From Bacteroidales bacterium (lineage in GTDB: Bacteria > Bacteroidota > Bacteroidia > Bacteroidales > Porphyromonadaceae), in contig SFHG01000005.1 in the NCBI GenBank assembly GCA_004555765.1, positions 1 to 58,962 of the forward strand: a stretch of 58,962 nt of DNA, written 5' to 3'. The notes under the pieces are model-generated. The model saw only the letters and a list, made by a program, of their open reading frames with translations, ran no database searches and had not been told where the DNA came from. A program made the translations under genes and the position numbers. Position 1 is the stretch's first letter, and each line of letters begins with the position of its first letter. Positions 1 to 7,849 of the stretch are shown here, piece after piece.

Positions 1-1
1 G

Positions 2-1039
2 AAAGGCCTTTCCGTCAATGTCTACGGCGGCGTGCAGCAGATAGGCTACAAGGAAGAGGGCTCCACCAATACCCGCATTCCCCAGGTGCTCTTCAAGACC
101 ATCGCCGAGCGCAACGGATACCCCGACATCAGTAAGGTAGAGCCGCTTGTCGTGACCCTCTCCGGGCTTAAGGACGGTATGATAGGCAAGCTTGTCGAGT
201 TCCGTGACGTGGCATGGCAGGAGCCGGGCGAAGTCTTTGCCGTGAAGGACGAAAACACGAACCGCCACCTCACCGACGGCTCGAAGACCCTCATAGTCCG
301 TAACTCCGGCTACTCCCTTTTCGCCGGCGACAAGCTCCCTGAAGGGATTGGCACGGTGCGCGGTATCCTCTCCAAGTTTGGCAATGACTACCAGCTTTTC
401 CTCCGCACGAAGGACGATGTCTTCGGCTTCCGTCCCGGCACACCCTCCGGCTCCAACCCCTCCACGCCTTCCGATCCCACACCTCAGCCCGACCCCGGTG
501 CACCTTCGGCACAGGGTGCTGACGCTATCCTCCTCTTCCCCGGCTCCGACTTCGAGACACAGGCAGACTTCGGCAAATACGGTCTCAAGGACTCTGCCGT
601 CAAAGACGGCGTGGGGATGAAAAACTCCAAAGGTCTCCATATCTCGGGTATTCCGGGAGGCAATAATTTCGTCTTCTCCACCACGACCAGCAGTGCCAAA
701 GCGGACAAGACCTATACCAAGATTTCGTTTTGGATAAAAGGTACGGCAACCGGTAAATCCCTGTCCGTAAATGTCTACCAGGCTGACGGCACCATCTGGG
801 GCTACAACCTCGGCGATGTCACTTCTTCCAAGATGGTCGCGCCCAAAAAGCCCACCGCTTCCGACACCTTCGTCAACGACTACAAGGGTTCTATCGACAC
901 CGGAGGCAAGTGGGTTCTCGTCACGCTCGACATCACGGGAGCCAAGCTCAATACTTCCGGATCAAATAACACCTTTGCCATCAAGGACGGCAAAGCTGCG
1001 ACTTATGACCTTGTGATAGACGACATCAAGATCGAGTGA
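2..1039 (+). CDS. DUF5689-type surface protein, C-terminal part (5' end cut by window)
   Basis: The reading frame is open from the first complete codon at base 2, so the gene starts outside the window; the GTG at 32 is internal. The visible 345 residues hold an OB-like DUF5689 region (roughly the first 135 residues), a Pro/Ser/Gly-rich linker encoded near 430-510, and a C-terminal beta-sandwich-like domain of about 170 residues that may bind polysaccharide. In Bacteroidetes such proteins are surface lipoproteins commonly encoded before a secreted endonuclease/exonuclease/phosphatase, as here. The stop TGA at 1037-1039 overlaps the ATG of the next gene, so the two are translationally coupled. 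The domain name is recalled from family knowledge; no catalytic residue is evident. Confidence 0.7.
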   Translation, partial: KGLSVNVYGGVQQIGYKEEGSTNTRIPQVLFKTIAERNGYPDISKVEPLVVTLSGLKDGMIGKLVEFRDVAWQEPGEVFAVKDENTNRHLTDGSKTLIVRNSGYSLFAGDKLPEGIGTVRGILSKFGNDYQLFLRTKDDVFGFRPGTPSGSNPSTPSDPTPQPDPGAPSAQGADAILLFPGSDFETQADFGKYGLKDSAVKDGVGMKNSKGLHISGIPGGNNFVFSTTTSSAKADKTYTKISFWIKGTATGKSLSVNVYQADGTIWGYNLGDVTSSKMVAPKKPTASDTFVNDYKGSIDTGGKWVLVTLDITGAKLNTSGSNNTFAIKDGKAATYDLVIDDIKIE

Positions 1040-2124
1040 TGAAAAACCTCAGACACATCGTACTCCTCATCGCTCTTGCAGCCTTCTTCCGGCCGGGGGG
1101 CGGTGAGGTTTTTGCTGCCGGTCAGAATCCGGAGAAAGGCGGAAAATACCGCACGTATGCGGTTGCTTTTTACAACCTCGAGAACCTCTTCGACACCGTG
1201 GACGACCCCGATAACCCGGGCGATGACGATTTCCTGCCGGACGGTCCCTACAATTGGACCGAAGTGAAGTACCGGAAGAAGCTCCATAACCTCGCCACCG
1301 TCATTTCCAAACTAGGTCGCGAGTACACGCCTTACGGGCCTGCCGTGATCGGCGTCTCCGAAGTGGAGAATAAGAAAGTCCTTCTCGACCTTGTGCGCGA
1401 ACCCGAGCTCGGAGACATGGGGCTCCGCGTCCTCCACCACTCGGGACCCGACAGGAGAGGCATCGACGTGGCGTTTCTGTACAACCCCCGCCTTTTCCGT
1501 CTCGACGGGTACAAGGCTTTTAAGTACCGGGCACCCGCTTCCAAGCCCGATTACGTGACGCGTGACGCACTCCTCATCTCGGGGCTTTTGGCGGGCGAAA
1601 AGGTACACTTCATCGTGGGGCACTGGCCCAGCAAATACGGCGGAGAGTCCTCTTCCGTCCTCCGCGAAGCTGCCGGTGCCCAGATCCGAAGCATCATCGA
1701 CTCGCTCTACACGGAGGATCCCTCCACGAAGCTTATCTTTATGGGCGACCTCAACGACAACCCCGACGACAAGAGCGTGGCGGTGTCTCTCGGAGCCAAG
1801 GAGAGGAGGGAGGACGTGGCACCCCGCGGGACGTTCAACGCCACCTGGGCTCCGTATGCCAAAGGGATAGGCTCCCTTGCTTACCAGGACAAGTGGAACC
1901 TCTACGATCAGATCATCCTCACGGAGCCGCTCATTTCGGACGCGGAGTGCCGCACGCTTACTTTTTGGAAAACGGAAGTCTTCAACCGTCCTTTCATCAC
2001 CAACAAGGAGGGCAAACGCAAGGGCTACCCCCACCGCACGTTTGAGGCCAATACCTTCATCAACGGGTACTCCGACCACTTCCCCACGCTGGTCTATTTG
2101 ATCAAAAAAGAAGGCGCGGAGTGA
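1039..2124 (+). CDS. secreted endonuclease/exonuclease/phosphatase family protein
   Basis: The 361-residue protein starts at ATG 1039 (TGATG overlap with the upstream stop). It opens with a hydrophobic signal peptide, then shows the marks of the DNase I-like fold: the FYNLENLFDT start of the domain, a VSEVENKKV stretch carrying the metal-binding Glu, a VGHWPSKYGG stretch with the catalytic His, MGDLNDNPDD (Asp/Asn of the active site) and the C-terminal YSDHFP with the final Asp-His pair. It therefore cleaves a phosphodiester or phosphomonoester outside the cytoplasm; whether the substrate is DNA, an inositol phosphate or a lipid head group cannot be told. Pairing with the DUF5689 protein suggests extracellular nucleic-acid or phosphate scavenging. 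Confidence 0.85.
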   Translation: MKNLRHIVLLIALAAFFRPGGGEVFAAGQNPEKGGKYRTYAVAFYNLENLFDTVDDPDNPGDDDFLPDGPYNWTEVKYRKKLHNLATVISKLGREYTPYGPAVIGVSEVENKKVLLDLVREPELGDMGLRVLHHSGPDRRGIDVAFLYNPRLFRLDGYKAFKYRAPASKPDYVTRDALLISGLLAGEKVHFIVGHWPSKYGGESSSVLREAAGAQIRSIIDSLYTEDPSTKLIFMGDLNDNPDDKSVAVSLGAKERREDVAPRGTFNATWAPYAKGIGSLAYQDKWNLYDQIILTEPLISDAECRTLTFWKTEVFNRPFITNKEGKRKGYPHRTFEANTFINGYSDHFPTLVYLIKKEGAE

Positions 2125-2157
2125 CCCTCCCCGCTCCTCCGAATCGCGACAACGGGA

Positions 2158-2237
2158 GATACAGGCCGAGCCGACTTTTTTGGTCTGTAGGACGTCTCTC
2201 TCCGGTACAGGCCGAGGAGACTTCCCCGACCCGTACC
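2158..2237. repeat. 23-bp-period array A (4 units)
   Basis: Four copies of a 10-bp core begin at 2158 (inverse), 2182 (direct), 2204 (inverse) and 2228 (direct). Direct units resemble GGTCTGTACC and inverse units GGTACAGACC. Spacing is 24, 22 and 24 bp between core starts, i.e. 23 bp between unit centres once orientation is allowed for. The array begins 34 nt past the stop of the endonuclease gene. Confidence 0.75.
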
Positions 2238-2282
2238 AAACTGCCCGTCGTCTTTGGTAGAAGCAAACTCGCGAAAAAAGGC

Positions 2283-2290
2283 TATATTTG
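2283..2290 (+). promoter_or_regulatory. -7 promoter element (TATATTTG)
   Basis: Matches the Bacteroidetes -7 consensus TAnnTTTG, about 70 bp before the small membrane protein gene at 2362. No -33 TTTG lies at the ideal 19-21 bp spacing. Confidence 0.5.
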
Positions 2291-2361
2291 TCCCGATGTT
2301 TGTGTGCCGGGGGTATCGTACCCGGTAGTTTGGCACAAATGACACACGCTTACTTACACTT

Positions 2362-2583
2362 ATGGATGTTTTTTCACTCATAATCATATCCCTTTTGGTC
2401 GTGGCTCTTTCAGTCGTACTCTTGGGCATCAGGGTATTCTTCGTCAAGGGAGGCGTATTCCCCTCTTCCCACGTCGAGGATCAGCCCATCCTGAAAGCCA
2501 AGGGGATGAGCTGCCACACGTCGCAGCACATCGAGGCTGTACGCCATAAGAATCTTTTTGAACTCCTTGGAGAGAAGGACTGA
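2362..2583 (+). CDS. small single-span membrane protein, conserved unknown
   Basis: A 73-residue protein with one N-terminal transmembrane helix (about residues 4-26), then a basic hinge and a polar cytoplasmic or periplasmic tail with a lone Cys in GMSCHTSQ. Short proteins of this shape with a conserved Cys in the tail occur in Bacteroidales upstream of ompH-like genes, but no function is known to me. It is preceded by a TAnnTTTG promoter and has codon use like its neighbours, which supports a real gene. The following gene starts 85 bp downstream on the same strand and may be co-transcribed. Confidence 0.65.
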   Translation: MDVFSLIIISLLVVALSVVLLGIRVFFVKGGVFPSSHVEDQPILKAKGMSCHTSQHIEAVRHKNLFELLGEKD

Positions 2584-2668
2584 CTGTCCTCTCCCCGTCT
2601 TTTGAACCCCAATGCCTACCTTAGGCGTCAAAACTCACTGTCCCACAAAAAATAATCACGCTTCGGAT

Positions 2669-3316
2669 ATGAAGAATATTTCCCGATCGATTTCTGTCGC
2701 TGCCTTTGCGTTTCTCGCCGCTCTGCTTTTCTCCCTGCAGTCTTGCAACCGATCCGAGAGCGAAACCGCCCGTACTGTCGTCACCGGCGATACCCTTTCC
2801 GGAGGTCGTCTTCAGGTCGCGTACGTCAATGTAGACTCGCTCCTTACGAATTACCAGTACTCCAAGGATCTTCAGGACGAATTTATGCGCAAAGCCGAGT
2901 CCAAGCAGGCAACCATCAATCAGCAGGGAAAGTCTCTGGAAGCCGATATGGCGGAGTTCCAGAGAAAAGTGGAAAATAACGCCTTCTTCGACCAAGATCG
3001 CGCCCGTAGGGAGCAGGAGCGTATCCTCAAGCGCCAACAGGACTTCCAGGCACTCTCCCAGCGCCTCAGCGCCGAGATGCAGGAAGACCAGCTTAAGATG
3101 AACGCCGCCCTCTCCGACACCATCCGCTCCCAGATCAAAGTGTACAACGCGACCATCGGGCACTATGCGATGATTTTCTCCAACACGATGGGCGACAATC
3201 TCCTCTATGCGGACGAAGTGTACGACATCACCAAGGAGGTGACCGAGTTCCTCAACGGTCGCTACAAGAAGAGCGACAGCACCCCGGTTGCCCCCGCACC
3301 CGCCACCAAGAAGTAA
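2669..3316 (+). CDS. OmpH/Skp-like periplasmic chaperone, lipoprotein
   Basis: The start is placed at ATG 2669 because it gives a clean lipoprotein signal peptide ending in LFSLQSC; an upstream in-frame start at 2612 would add an unlikely charged extension. The mature protein begins with a short linker and the AYVNVDSLL motif seen at the N terminus of OmpH/Skp domains, followed by a long Gln/Glu/Lys/Arg-rich coiled coil (about residues 70-150) that forms the tentacles of the Skp trimer. Skp-family chaperones hold unfolded outer-membrane proteins in the periplasm. Lipid anchoring is common for the Bacteroidetes versions. The length of 215 residues is normal for the family. Confidence 0.85.
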   Translation: MKNISRSISVAAFAFLAALLFSLQSCNRSESETARTVVTGDTLSGGRLQVAYVNVDSLLTNYQYSKDLQDEFMRKAESKQATINQQGKSLEADMAEFQRKVENNAFFDQDRARREQERILKRQQDFQALSQRLSAEMQEDQLKMNAALSDTIRSQIKVYNATIGHYAMIFSNTMGDNLLYADEVYDITKEVTEFLNGRYKKSDSTPVAPAPATKK

Positions 3317-3354
3317 TCCCACACGGACACAAGTGCCCTCCGGACACGCCGAGA

Positions 3355-3831
3355 ATGCAAGGCATCACACTGCTCTTCGTAGGTCAGACGGCCGATGACC
3401 GGGTCTCTTCTTTCCTTGATGAGTACGTGACGCGCACTTCGCGCTTCGTCTCCGTCGATGTCAAGACTCTTCCCGAGCCTAAGACGACCAAAAACACTCC
3501 CCCGAGCCTCCAAAAAGAGCTCGAGGGAGCGTCTGTTTTGGAGGCCGTCACCCAAGGGGACGAGGTTTTCCTCTTGGACGAAAAAGGCAAGGAGTACACG
3601 TCCAGGGAGTTCGCCGGACTTGTGGAGAAAATGATGATGACCACGTCCAAGCGCCTCGTCTTCGTCGTCGGAGGCCCTTACGGATTCTCGGATGCCGTCT
3701 ACAAAGCTTTCCCCCGCAAGATCTCTCTCTCACGGATGACGCTCAACCACCGGATGGTCCGCATCTTCCTTGCCGAACAGGTCTACCGAGCCCTCTCCAT
3801 CATCCGGAACCTTCCCTACCATCATGATTAA
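3355..3831 (+). CDS. rlmH: 23S rRNA (pseudouridine-1915-N3)-methyltransferase RlmH
   Basis: The 158-residue protein is full length for RlmH, a SPOUT-class methyltransferase that uses SAM to methylate pseudouridine 1915 in helix 69 of 23S rRNA. The trefoil-knot signatures are visible: VFVVGGPYGFSDAV in the middle, the SLSRMTLNHRMVR stretch, and the C-terminal RNLPYHH, where the family usually has GxPYH. The stop codon lies inside the truA start region (8-bp overlap), so the two RNA-modification genes are translationally coupled. Confidence 0.96.
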   Translation: MQGITLLFVGQTADDRVSSFLDEYVTRTSRFVSVDVKTLPEPKTTKNTPPSLQKELEGASVLEAVTQGDEVFLLDEKGKEYTSREFAGLVEKMMMTTSKRLVFVVGGPYGFSDAVYKAFPRKISLSRMTLNHRMVRIFLAEQVYRALSIIRNLPYHHD

Positions 3832-4603
3832 GCGAAGTGACGCCCTGCACCGCTACTTCCTCACCCTTGCCTACAAGGGCACCCGGTTCCTCGGCTGGCA
3901 GAAGCAAAAGGAAGGGCGTACTGTACAGGGTACGCTCGAAGAGGCACTCTCCACGATACTGAGGGCGGAAGTCTCCGTGACGGGAGCGGGACGCACGGAC
4001 ACCGGGGTACACGCCTCGTCCTACGTCTGTCATCTCGACTTGCCGGTGGAGGCGGAAAGTGCCGGAGAGCTCATTTTCCGCGCCAATAGGCTTCTGCCTC
4101 GCGATCTGCGGCTCTACGACATCCGTGAGGTTGTGCCGGAGGCTCACGCCCGCTTCGATGCCCTTTCACGCCGCTACGGCTACCACGTCACTTCGCGTCC
4201 CTCGCCTTTTGCCTACGAGACGGAGACGGAGATACCGGCTTCGGGGCTTGACTTCGACCTGATGAACGAAGCCGCTGCCGCTCTCCTCGGCTCCCACGAC
4301 TTTACCACATTCAGCAAAGGGCACACCGATGTGAAGACCCACCTCTGCACCGTCACGCGTGCAGAGTGGAGGCGAGAAGGGGCGAGCGGATGGGTCTTCG
4401 AGTATGAGGCCAACCGTTTCCTCCGCAATATGGTGCGCGCCACTGTGGGTACCCTCTTCGATGTGGGGCGCGGCAAGATGACCGTCCCCGAATTTGTGCG
4501 TCGCTTCCTTGCCCGAGACCGCGCTCTGGCTTCCGGCTCCGCGCCCGCTGAGGGGCTTTTCCTCGAAGAGATCACGTATCCGTCTCGGCTTTTCCTGTCC
4601 TAA
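3824..4603 (+). CDS. truA: tRNA pseudouridine synthase A
   Basis: TruA converts U38-U40 of tRNA anticodon stems to pseudouridine. I chose ATG 3824, overlapping the end of rlmH, because the conserved fold begins directly after it (YFLTLAYKGTRFLGWQ); a longer frame from 3770 only adds sequence translated out of rlmH. The catalytic Asp is D59 in the motif GAGRTDTGVHA, and the second conserved block FLRNMVR lies near the C terminus. The 259 residues are normal for the family. No other gene follows closely on this strand; array B begins 59 nt later. Confidence 0.96.
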   Translation: MIKRSDALHRYFLTLAYKGTRFLGWQKQKEGRTVQGTLEEALSTILRAEVSVTGAGRTDTGVHASSYVCHLDLPVEAESAGELIFRANRLLPRDLRLYDIREVVPEAHARFDALSRRYGYHVTSRPSPFAYETETEIPASGLDFDLMNEAAAALLGSHDFTTFSKGHTDVKTHLCTVTRAEWRREGASGWVFEYEANRFLRNMVRATVGTLFDVGRGKMTVPEFVRRFLARDRALASGSAPAEGLFLEEITYPSRLFLS

Positions 4604-4661
4604 TCCTCCCCAAAGATTTGGAGGAGAAGGCAAAGAGGGGCGGATCCGTGGGGAAAATTTT

Positions 4662-4739
4662 GGTCTGTACCACGCGACTTTTTTGGTCTGTACCTTTTAA
4701 GCGTCCCGGTCTGTATCTCGCACTCTCCGGATACGTACC
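4662..4739. repeat. 23-bp-period array B (4 units)
   Basis: Cores start at 4662, 4685, 4708 (all direct, spacing exactly 23 and 23) and 4730 (inverse, 22 later as the rule predicts). The spacers differ from one another, so this is not a simple tandem duplication. It lies between truA and ybeY. Confidence 0.75.
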
Positions 4740-4808
4740 AAGATCTTTGCTGCTGTGCCTTGTCCGAAATCGGCACAGTGGGTGTGGGGTTATCTCTGAG
4801 GTTTTGCT

Positions 4809-4816
4809 TACATTTG
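4809..4816 (+). promoter_or_regulatory. -7 promoter element (TACATTTG)
   Basis: TAnnTTTG match about 80 bp before the chosen ybeY start. It supports the ATG at 4895 rather than the upstream in-frame ATG at 4760, which would lie before the promoter. Confidence 0.5.
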
Positions 4817-4894
4817 CAAAAAGGGAGACCTCCCTGTGAAGGATTCCCTGGGAGAAGGGTGTTTGTTTCAGATAACGAAGAGCAAGAGCGCGCA

Positions 4895-5329
4895 ATGGCT
4901 ATTTCTTATTCAAGTCAGGAGGGGGTGAAAGTCCCGGGGTTTAAGAGGAGATTGATGGGGTCTTGGCTGAAGTCCGTGGCCGCTATGCACGGTCGTGAGA
5001 TTATCGACGTGGCCTATCAGTTTTGCGACAACCCGGGGATTTTGGAGTTCAATAAGAAGTTTCTCGGACACAATTACTACACCGACATCATCACGTTCGA
5101 CAACAGCCAGAGCGACGAAGGCATCATCGCCGACATCCTCATCAGTGTGGACGAAGTGGCGCTTAATGGCGAAGAGTACGGCACCGGATTCCGGGACGAA
5201 CTTCTCAGGGTGATGGTGCACGGCATCCTTCACCTCTCGGGTTTTGACGACCACACCGAGGAGGAGTCACTCGAGATGCGCAAAGCCGAGGACGAAGCGC
5301 TTGCCTTGGTGCCGGAGGGGATTTTTTAG
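4895..5329 (+). CDS. ybeY: endoribonuclease YbeY (rRNA maturation factor)
   Basis: YbeY is a zinc-dependent single-strand endoribonuclease involved in 16S rRNA 3' maturation and ribosome quality control. The zinc signature HGILHLSGFDDH (H-x3-H-x5-H) is near the C terminus, preceded by the typical NKKFLGHNYYTDIITFD block. The start at ATG 4895 gives 144 residues, normal for the family, and lies after the promoter element at 4809. The next gene begins immediately after the stop, so they probably form an operon. Confidence 0.95.
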   Translation: MAISYSSQEGVKVPGFKRRLMGSWLKSVAAMHGREIIDVAYQFCDNPGILEFNKKFLGHNYYTDIITFDNSQSDEGIIADILISVDEVALNGEEYGTGFRDELLRVMVHGILHLSGFDDHTEEESLEMRKAEDEALALVPEGIF

Positions 5330-5330
5330 C

Positions 5331-6020
5331 GTGTGGCCGGTTTTCGGGCATAGGTACGTCGCAGAGGTGGCAGCGGGAGCGCCTGCGTATCGGGATTTGC
5401 TCGTCGTCCTTTTGATCGCCCTCGTCGGTATTATGGGCTATCTCGTGACGCGCTTGGGGCAGAAAGGCACCGCCCATACGCTCGGACTCGTGACACTGAG
5501 ACCTCGTAATATCGTCACCCTCGGAGCGTACAGAGTGCCTTTCGGACAGTATCTCCTGGGGAGTGTCTTTGCGGTCGTACAGATCGCGCTTTTCCTCCTG
5601 CTCCTTATCTTGAAGTCCGGAGGTACGGGCGGGGAGGACTTTTGGATTCTCTTTGGGGAGATAGCCCTCGGGGTAGTCGTCTTTGCCCTCGTGCGGTATC
5701 TGCTGATGGTGTGGACGGGGTTCACGTTCGCGGAGAAGGACGAAGCAGACCTCTGGCTTGCCAATGTCGTTATCCTCTTTATATTCTATGGGTTGTCGCT
5801 TACGGTACCGATAGCGCTCTTGATTTTTGTTCCCTCATCGGTGCGGGTCGCCTCTTGGGTCGGAGCCTGCCTTTACCTCGTCTACCGCATCTGGTTTGTA
5901 GGGAGAGGTTTGGCGGTAATGCCTAAGCTCCGGAGATCTCCTTTGCTTATAATTTTGTATCTTTGCAGCTGCGAAATCGCCCCTCTTTACATCGCTTTTT
6001 CGGTCACCCGGCCTCTGTGA
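5331..6020 (+). CDS. DUF4271 integral membrane protein
   Basis: I place the start at GTG 5331, two bases after the ybeY stop, because no ATG occurs until 5430 and the frame upstream runs through ybeY. The roughly 229-residue protein has about six hydrophobic segments: near residues 22-40, 65-90, 100-125, 140-165, 170-190 and 205-220. In Bacteroidales DUF4271 proteins are encoded directly before the uroporphyrinogen-III synthase-like gene, exactly as here. Their function is not established. The last codons contain a good promoter sequence for the next gene, which may constrain this C terminus. Confidence 0.75.
   Translation: MWPVFGHRYVAEVAAGAPAYRDLLVVLLIALVGIMGYLVTRLGQKGTAHTLGLVTLRPRNIVTLGAYRVPFGQYLLGSVFAVVQIALFLLLLILKSGGTGGEDFWILFGEIALGVVVFALVRYLLMVWTGFTFAEKDEADLWLANVVILFIFYGLSLTVPIALLIFVPSSVRVASWVGACLYLVYRIWFVGRGLAVMPKLRRSPLLIILYLCSCEIAPLYIAFSVTRPL
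5958..5965 (+). promoter_or_regulatory. -7 promoter element inside the DUF4271 gene (TATCTTTG)
   Basis: A TAnnTTTG match inside the last 60 bp of the upstream coding region. It would start transcription near 5972, giving the hemD-like gene its own promoter with a leader of roughly 115 nt. Confidence 0.45.
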
Positions 6021-6088
6021 TCGGGGAAATCGCGTGCGGGGGTGCAATGAATGTCCTTTCCCGTCTCTCATAAAGAGCACACGCACAG

Positions 6089-6847
6089 ATGCAAAAAGAA
6101 GAGATTAAAAGCATACTCGTCTCCCAACCCGAGCCTTCGAGCCCGCGTTCGCCTTACTTTCAGATTGCCAAGGATTACGGCGTGGAATTGGTTTTCAGAC
6201 CGCTCTTTTCGATCGCGCCGATAGGACTGAGGCCACTGCGGGATCAGAAGATAGATCCCTTGGCCTTCTCGTCCGTCGTCTTGACGAGTCGCACAATCAC
6301 GGATCATTTTTTCACCCAACTGAAAGAGCAGCGGATAGAGTTGCCCGCCACGATGAAGTACTACTGCATCAGCGAAGTGGTTGCGGGCTACCTTCAGAAG
6401 TACATCCAAGTGCGCAAGAGACGTGTCTACCTGCCCGTCACCAACGGTTCCCACGACGAACTCCTCGACCTCATCCTCAAGAAAAAGAAAGAGAGCTTCC
6501 TCATCCCCGGCATCGAAGGACAGAGGGACAGCATCGCGAGTGCCTTGGAGGAAAAAGGCTTCACGATGGCGCGTTACGTCGTCTCCAAGACGGTCTACGC
6601 AGATTTCGATGCCGACTTCGTCAAGGGCTTCGACTTAATTCTCTTTTTCAGCCCCAACGGTGTCCACTCCCTTTTCCATAACGTCCCCGATTATGTCCAA
6701 GGGGCGCAGCTCGTCGGTTGCTTGGGCGAAGGTACAAAGAACGCGCTTACGGAGGCGGGTTTGAGGGTGGACTTGTCCGCACCCTCACCCGAGGCACCCA
6801 GCATCACTGCGGCACTCGAACTCTTCCTCAAAGCGCGTACCGCCTGA
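6089..6847 (+). CDS. hemD: uroporphyrinogen-III synthase-like protein
   Basis: HemD converts hydroxymethylbilane to uroporphyrinogen III. The 252-residue length and two-domain alternating alpha/beta pattern fit, with the SVVLTSRTITDHF and LILFFSPNGVHSLF strands and the C-terminal VGCLGEGTKNALTEAGL block that recalls the HemD CIGxxTAxAL motif. HemD is very weakly conserved, so the call rests on fold pattern and on the DUF4271-hemD-rnpA-yidD order known in Bacteroidales. Whether the organism makes haem from scratch cannot be judged here; in haem auxotrophs such genes can be remnants or have other roles. Confidence 0.75.
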   Translation: MQKEEIKSILVSQPEPSSPRSPYFQIAKDYGVELVFRPLFSIAPIGLRPLRDQKIDPLAFSSVVLTSRTITDHFFTQLKEQRIELPATMKYYCISEVVAGYLQKYIQVRKRRVYLPVTNGSHDELLDLILKKKKESFLIPGIEGQRDSIASALEEKGFTMARYVVSKTVYADFDADFVKGFDLILFFSPNGVHSLFHNVPDYVQGAQLVGCLGEGTKNALTEAGLRVDLSAPSPEAPSITAALELFLKARTA

Positions 6848-6893
6848 CTTTGTCCGTACGATGGGGGAAAGTCGGGACGGCGGTACGGTGCCG

Positions 6894-7328
6894 ATGGAAA
6901 AAGGACGCTTCACGTTTCCCAAGTCGGAGAAGCTCTGCCTTAGGGACGAGATAGAAGTCGTCTTTGCCTCACGGACTTCGTTTGTCAATTACCCGGTGCG
7001 GACGCTTTTCGCCTTTGCGGACAGTGCAGACGATGCCCCGCGCCTCAAGTTTCTCATCAGTGTCCCCAAGAAAAGGCTTCGCCACGCCGTGGATCGCAAT
7101 AGGGTCAAGCGTCTGTACAGGGAGGCTTTCAGACTTCGGAAAAGCGCCTTTGAGGAACTTGTCCCGGAGGGAAAAACGCTCCTTTTGGCGATGGTCTTCG
7201 TGTCGGACAAAGTCTGCACCTTCTCCGAAGCCCAAGCGTCGGTTAGGAAGGCTCTCTCCAAACTCTCCGGGGCGCTTCGGGGCGAGAAAAGCAATCCCAC
7301 AGAACCTCTTTCCGATGTCGATTCTTAA
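6894..7328 (+). CDS. rnpA: ribonuclease P protein component
   Basis: RnpA binds the RNase P RNA and helps remove 5' leaders from tRNA precursors. The basic signature RNRVKRLYREAFRLRK sits in the middle, after the KRLRHAVDRN approach strand. I chose ATG 6894, which puts the conserved FTFPKSEKL start about six residues in; an ATG at 6861 would add eleven unconserved residues. At 144 residues with a polar C-terminal tail it is slightly longer than the family average. Its end overlaps yidD by 14 bp, the classic rnpA-yidD pairing. Confidence 0.93.
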   Translation: MEKGRFTFPKSEKLCLRDEIEVVFASRTSFVNYPVRTLFAFADSADDAPRLKFLISVPKKRLRHAVDRNRVKRLYREAFRLRKSAFEELVPEGKTLLLAMVFVSDKVCTFSEAQASVRKALSKLSGALRGEKSNPTEPLSDVDS

Positions 7329-7566
7329 GACCCTTTACCATAAAATCGGGGCGCTTCTCAGTGCCCTCCTGATTTTCCCGATACGCCTGTATCAGAAGTT
7401 CATCAGTCCCCTTCTGCCGCCTTCCTGCCGCTTTACCCCCACGTGCAGTGCCTACGCGGTGGAGGCTTTGAAGAAACACGGACCGGTGAAAGGGCTTCTC
7501 CTTGCCGTATGGCGGATATTGCGCTGTAATCCTTGGGGCGGATCGGGCTATGACCCGGTGCCTTGA
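7315..7566 (+). CDS. yidD: membrane protein insertion efficiency factor YidD
   Basis: An 83-residue protein with the complete YidD pattern: an amphipathic N-terminal helix leading to IRLYQKFISP, then the Cys-containing block CRFTPTCSAYAVEALKKHG and the C-terminal RILRCNPWGGSGYDPVP. YidD sits at the inner face of the cytoplasmic membrane and aids YidC-dependent insertion. The ATG at 7315 lies within the last codons of rnpA, so expression is coupled. Here yidC is not adjacent. Array C begins 47 nt after the stop. Confidence 0.95.
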   Translation: MSILKTLYHKIGALLSALLIFPIRLYQKFISPLLPPSCRFTPTCSAYAVEALKKHGPVKGLLLAVWRILRCNPWGGSGYDPVP

Positions 7567-7612
7567 CGCCCCGGCGCCTTAGAAAACGGAGTCCGATGAG
7601 ACCTTTTCTTTT

Positions 7613-7652
7613 GGTACAGACCGAAGACTTTTTCTTGGTCTGTACCTTTTTT
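7613..7652 (+). terminator. intrinsic terminator built from two array units
   Basis: A 10-bp perfect stem (7613-7622 with 7637-7646), 14-nt loop, then a T run at 7647-7652. It ends the yidD transcript. Confidence 0.7.
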
Positions 7653-7692
7653 ATGTCCCGGTCCGTATCTCGCGTTTTCCCCGGTCTGTGCA
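7613..7692. repeat. 23-bp-period array C (4 units), with terminator hairpin
   Basis: Cores start at 7613 (inverse), 7637, 7660 and 7683 (direct). The inverse unit GGTACAGACC and the next direct unit GGTCTGTACC are perfect complements and are followed by six T residues, forming an intrinsic-terminator-like hairpin for rnpA-yidD. The last unit shares about 20 bp with the first unit of array D (7683 and 11155). Confidence 0.8.
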
Positions 7693-7755
7693 AAAATAAT
7701 CGCCCGAATAATGTGTTTTCCAAGGAAAACGGTAGTGTGTATAAAAAGGAATTGC

Positions 7756-7763
7756 TATATTTG
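7756..7763 (+). promoter_or_regulatory. -7 promoter element (TATATTTG)
   Basis: TAnnTTTG match about 87 bp upstream of the ABC ATPase start; likely drives the efflux operon. Confidence 0.5.
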
Positions 7764-7849
7764 CAGAGAAAAAGGCGTAAAGTCACTATTTCAGGGTGAT
7801 TTATACGAGAAAAATCAAAACGACAGACGAATTAAAGCAACCGATCCAT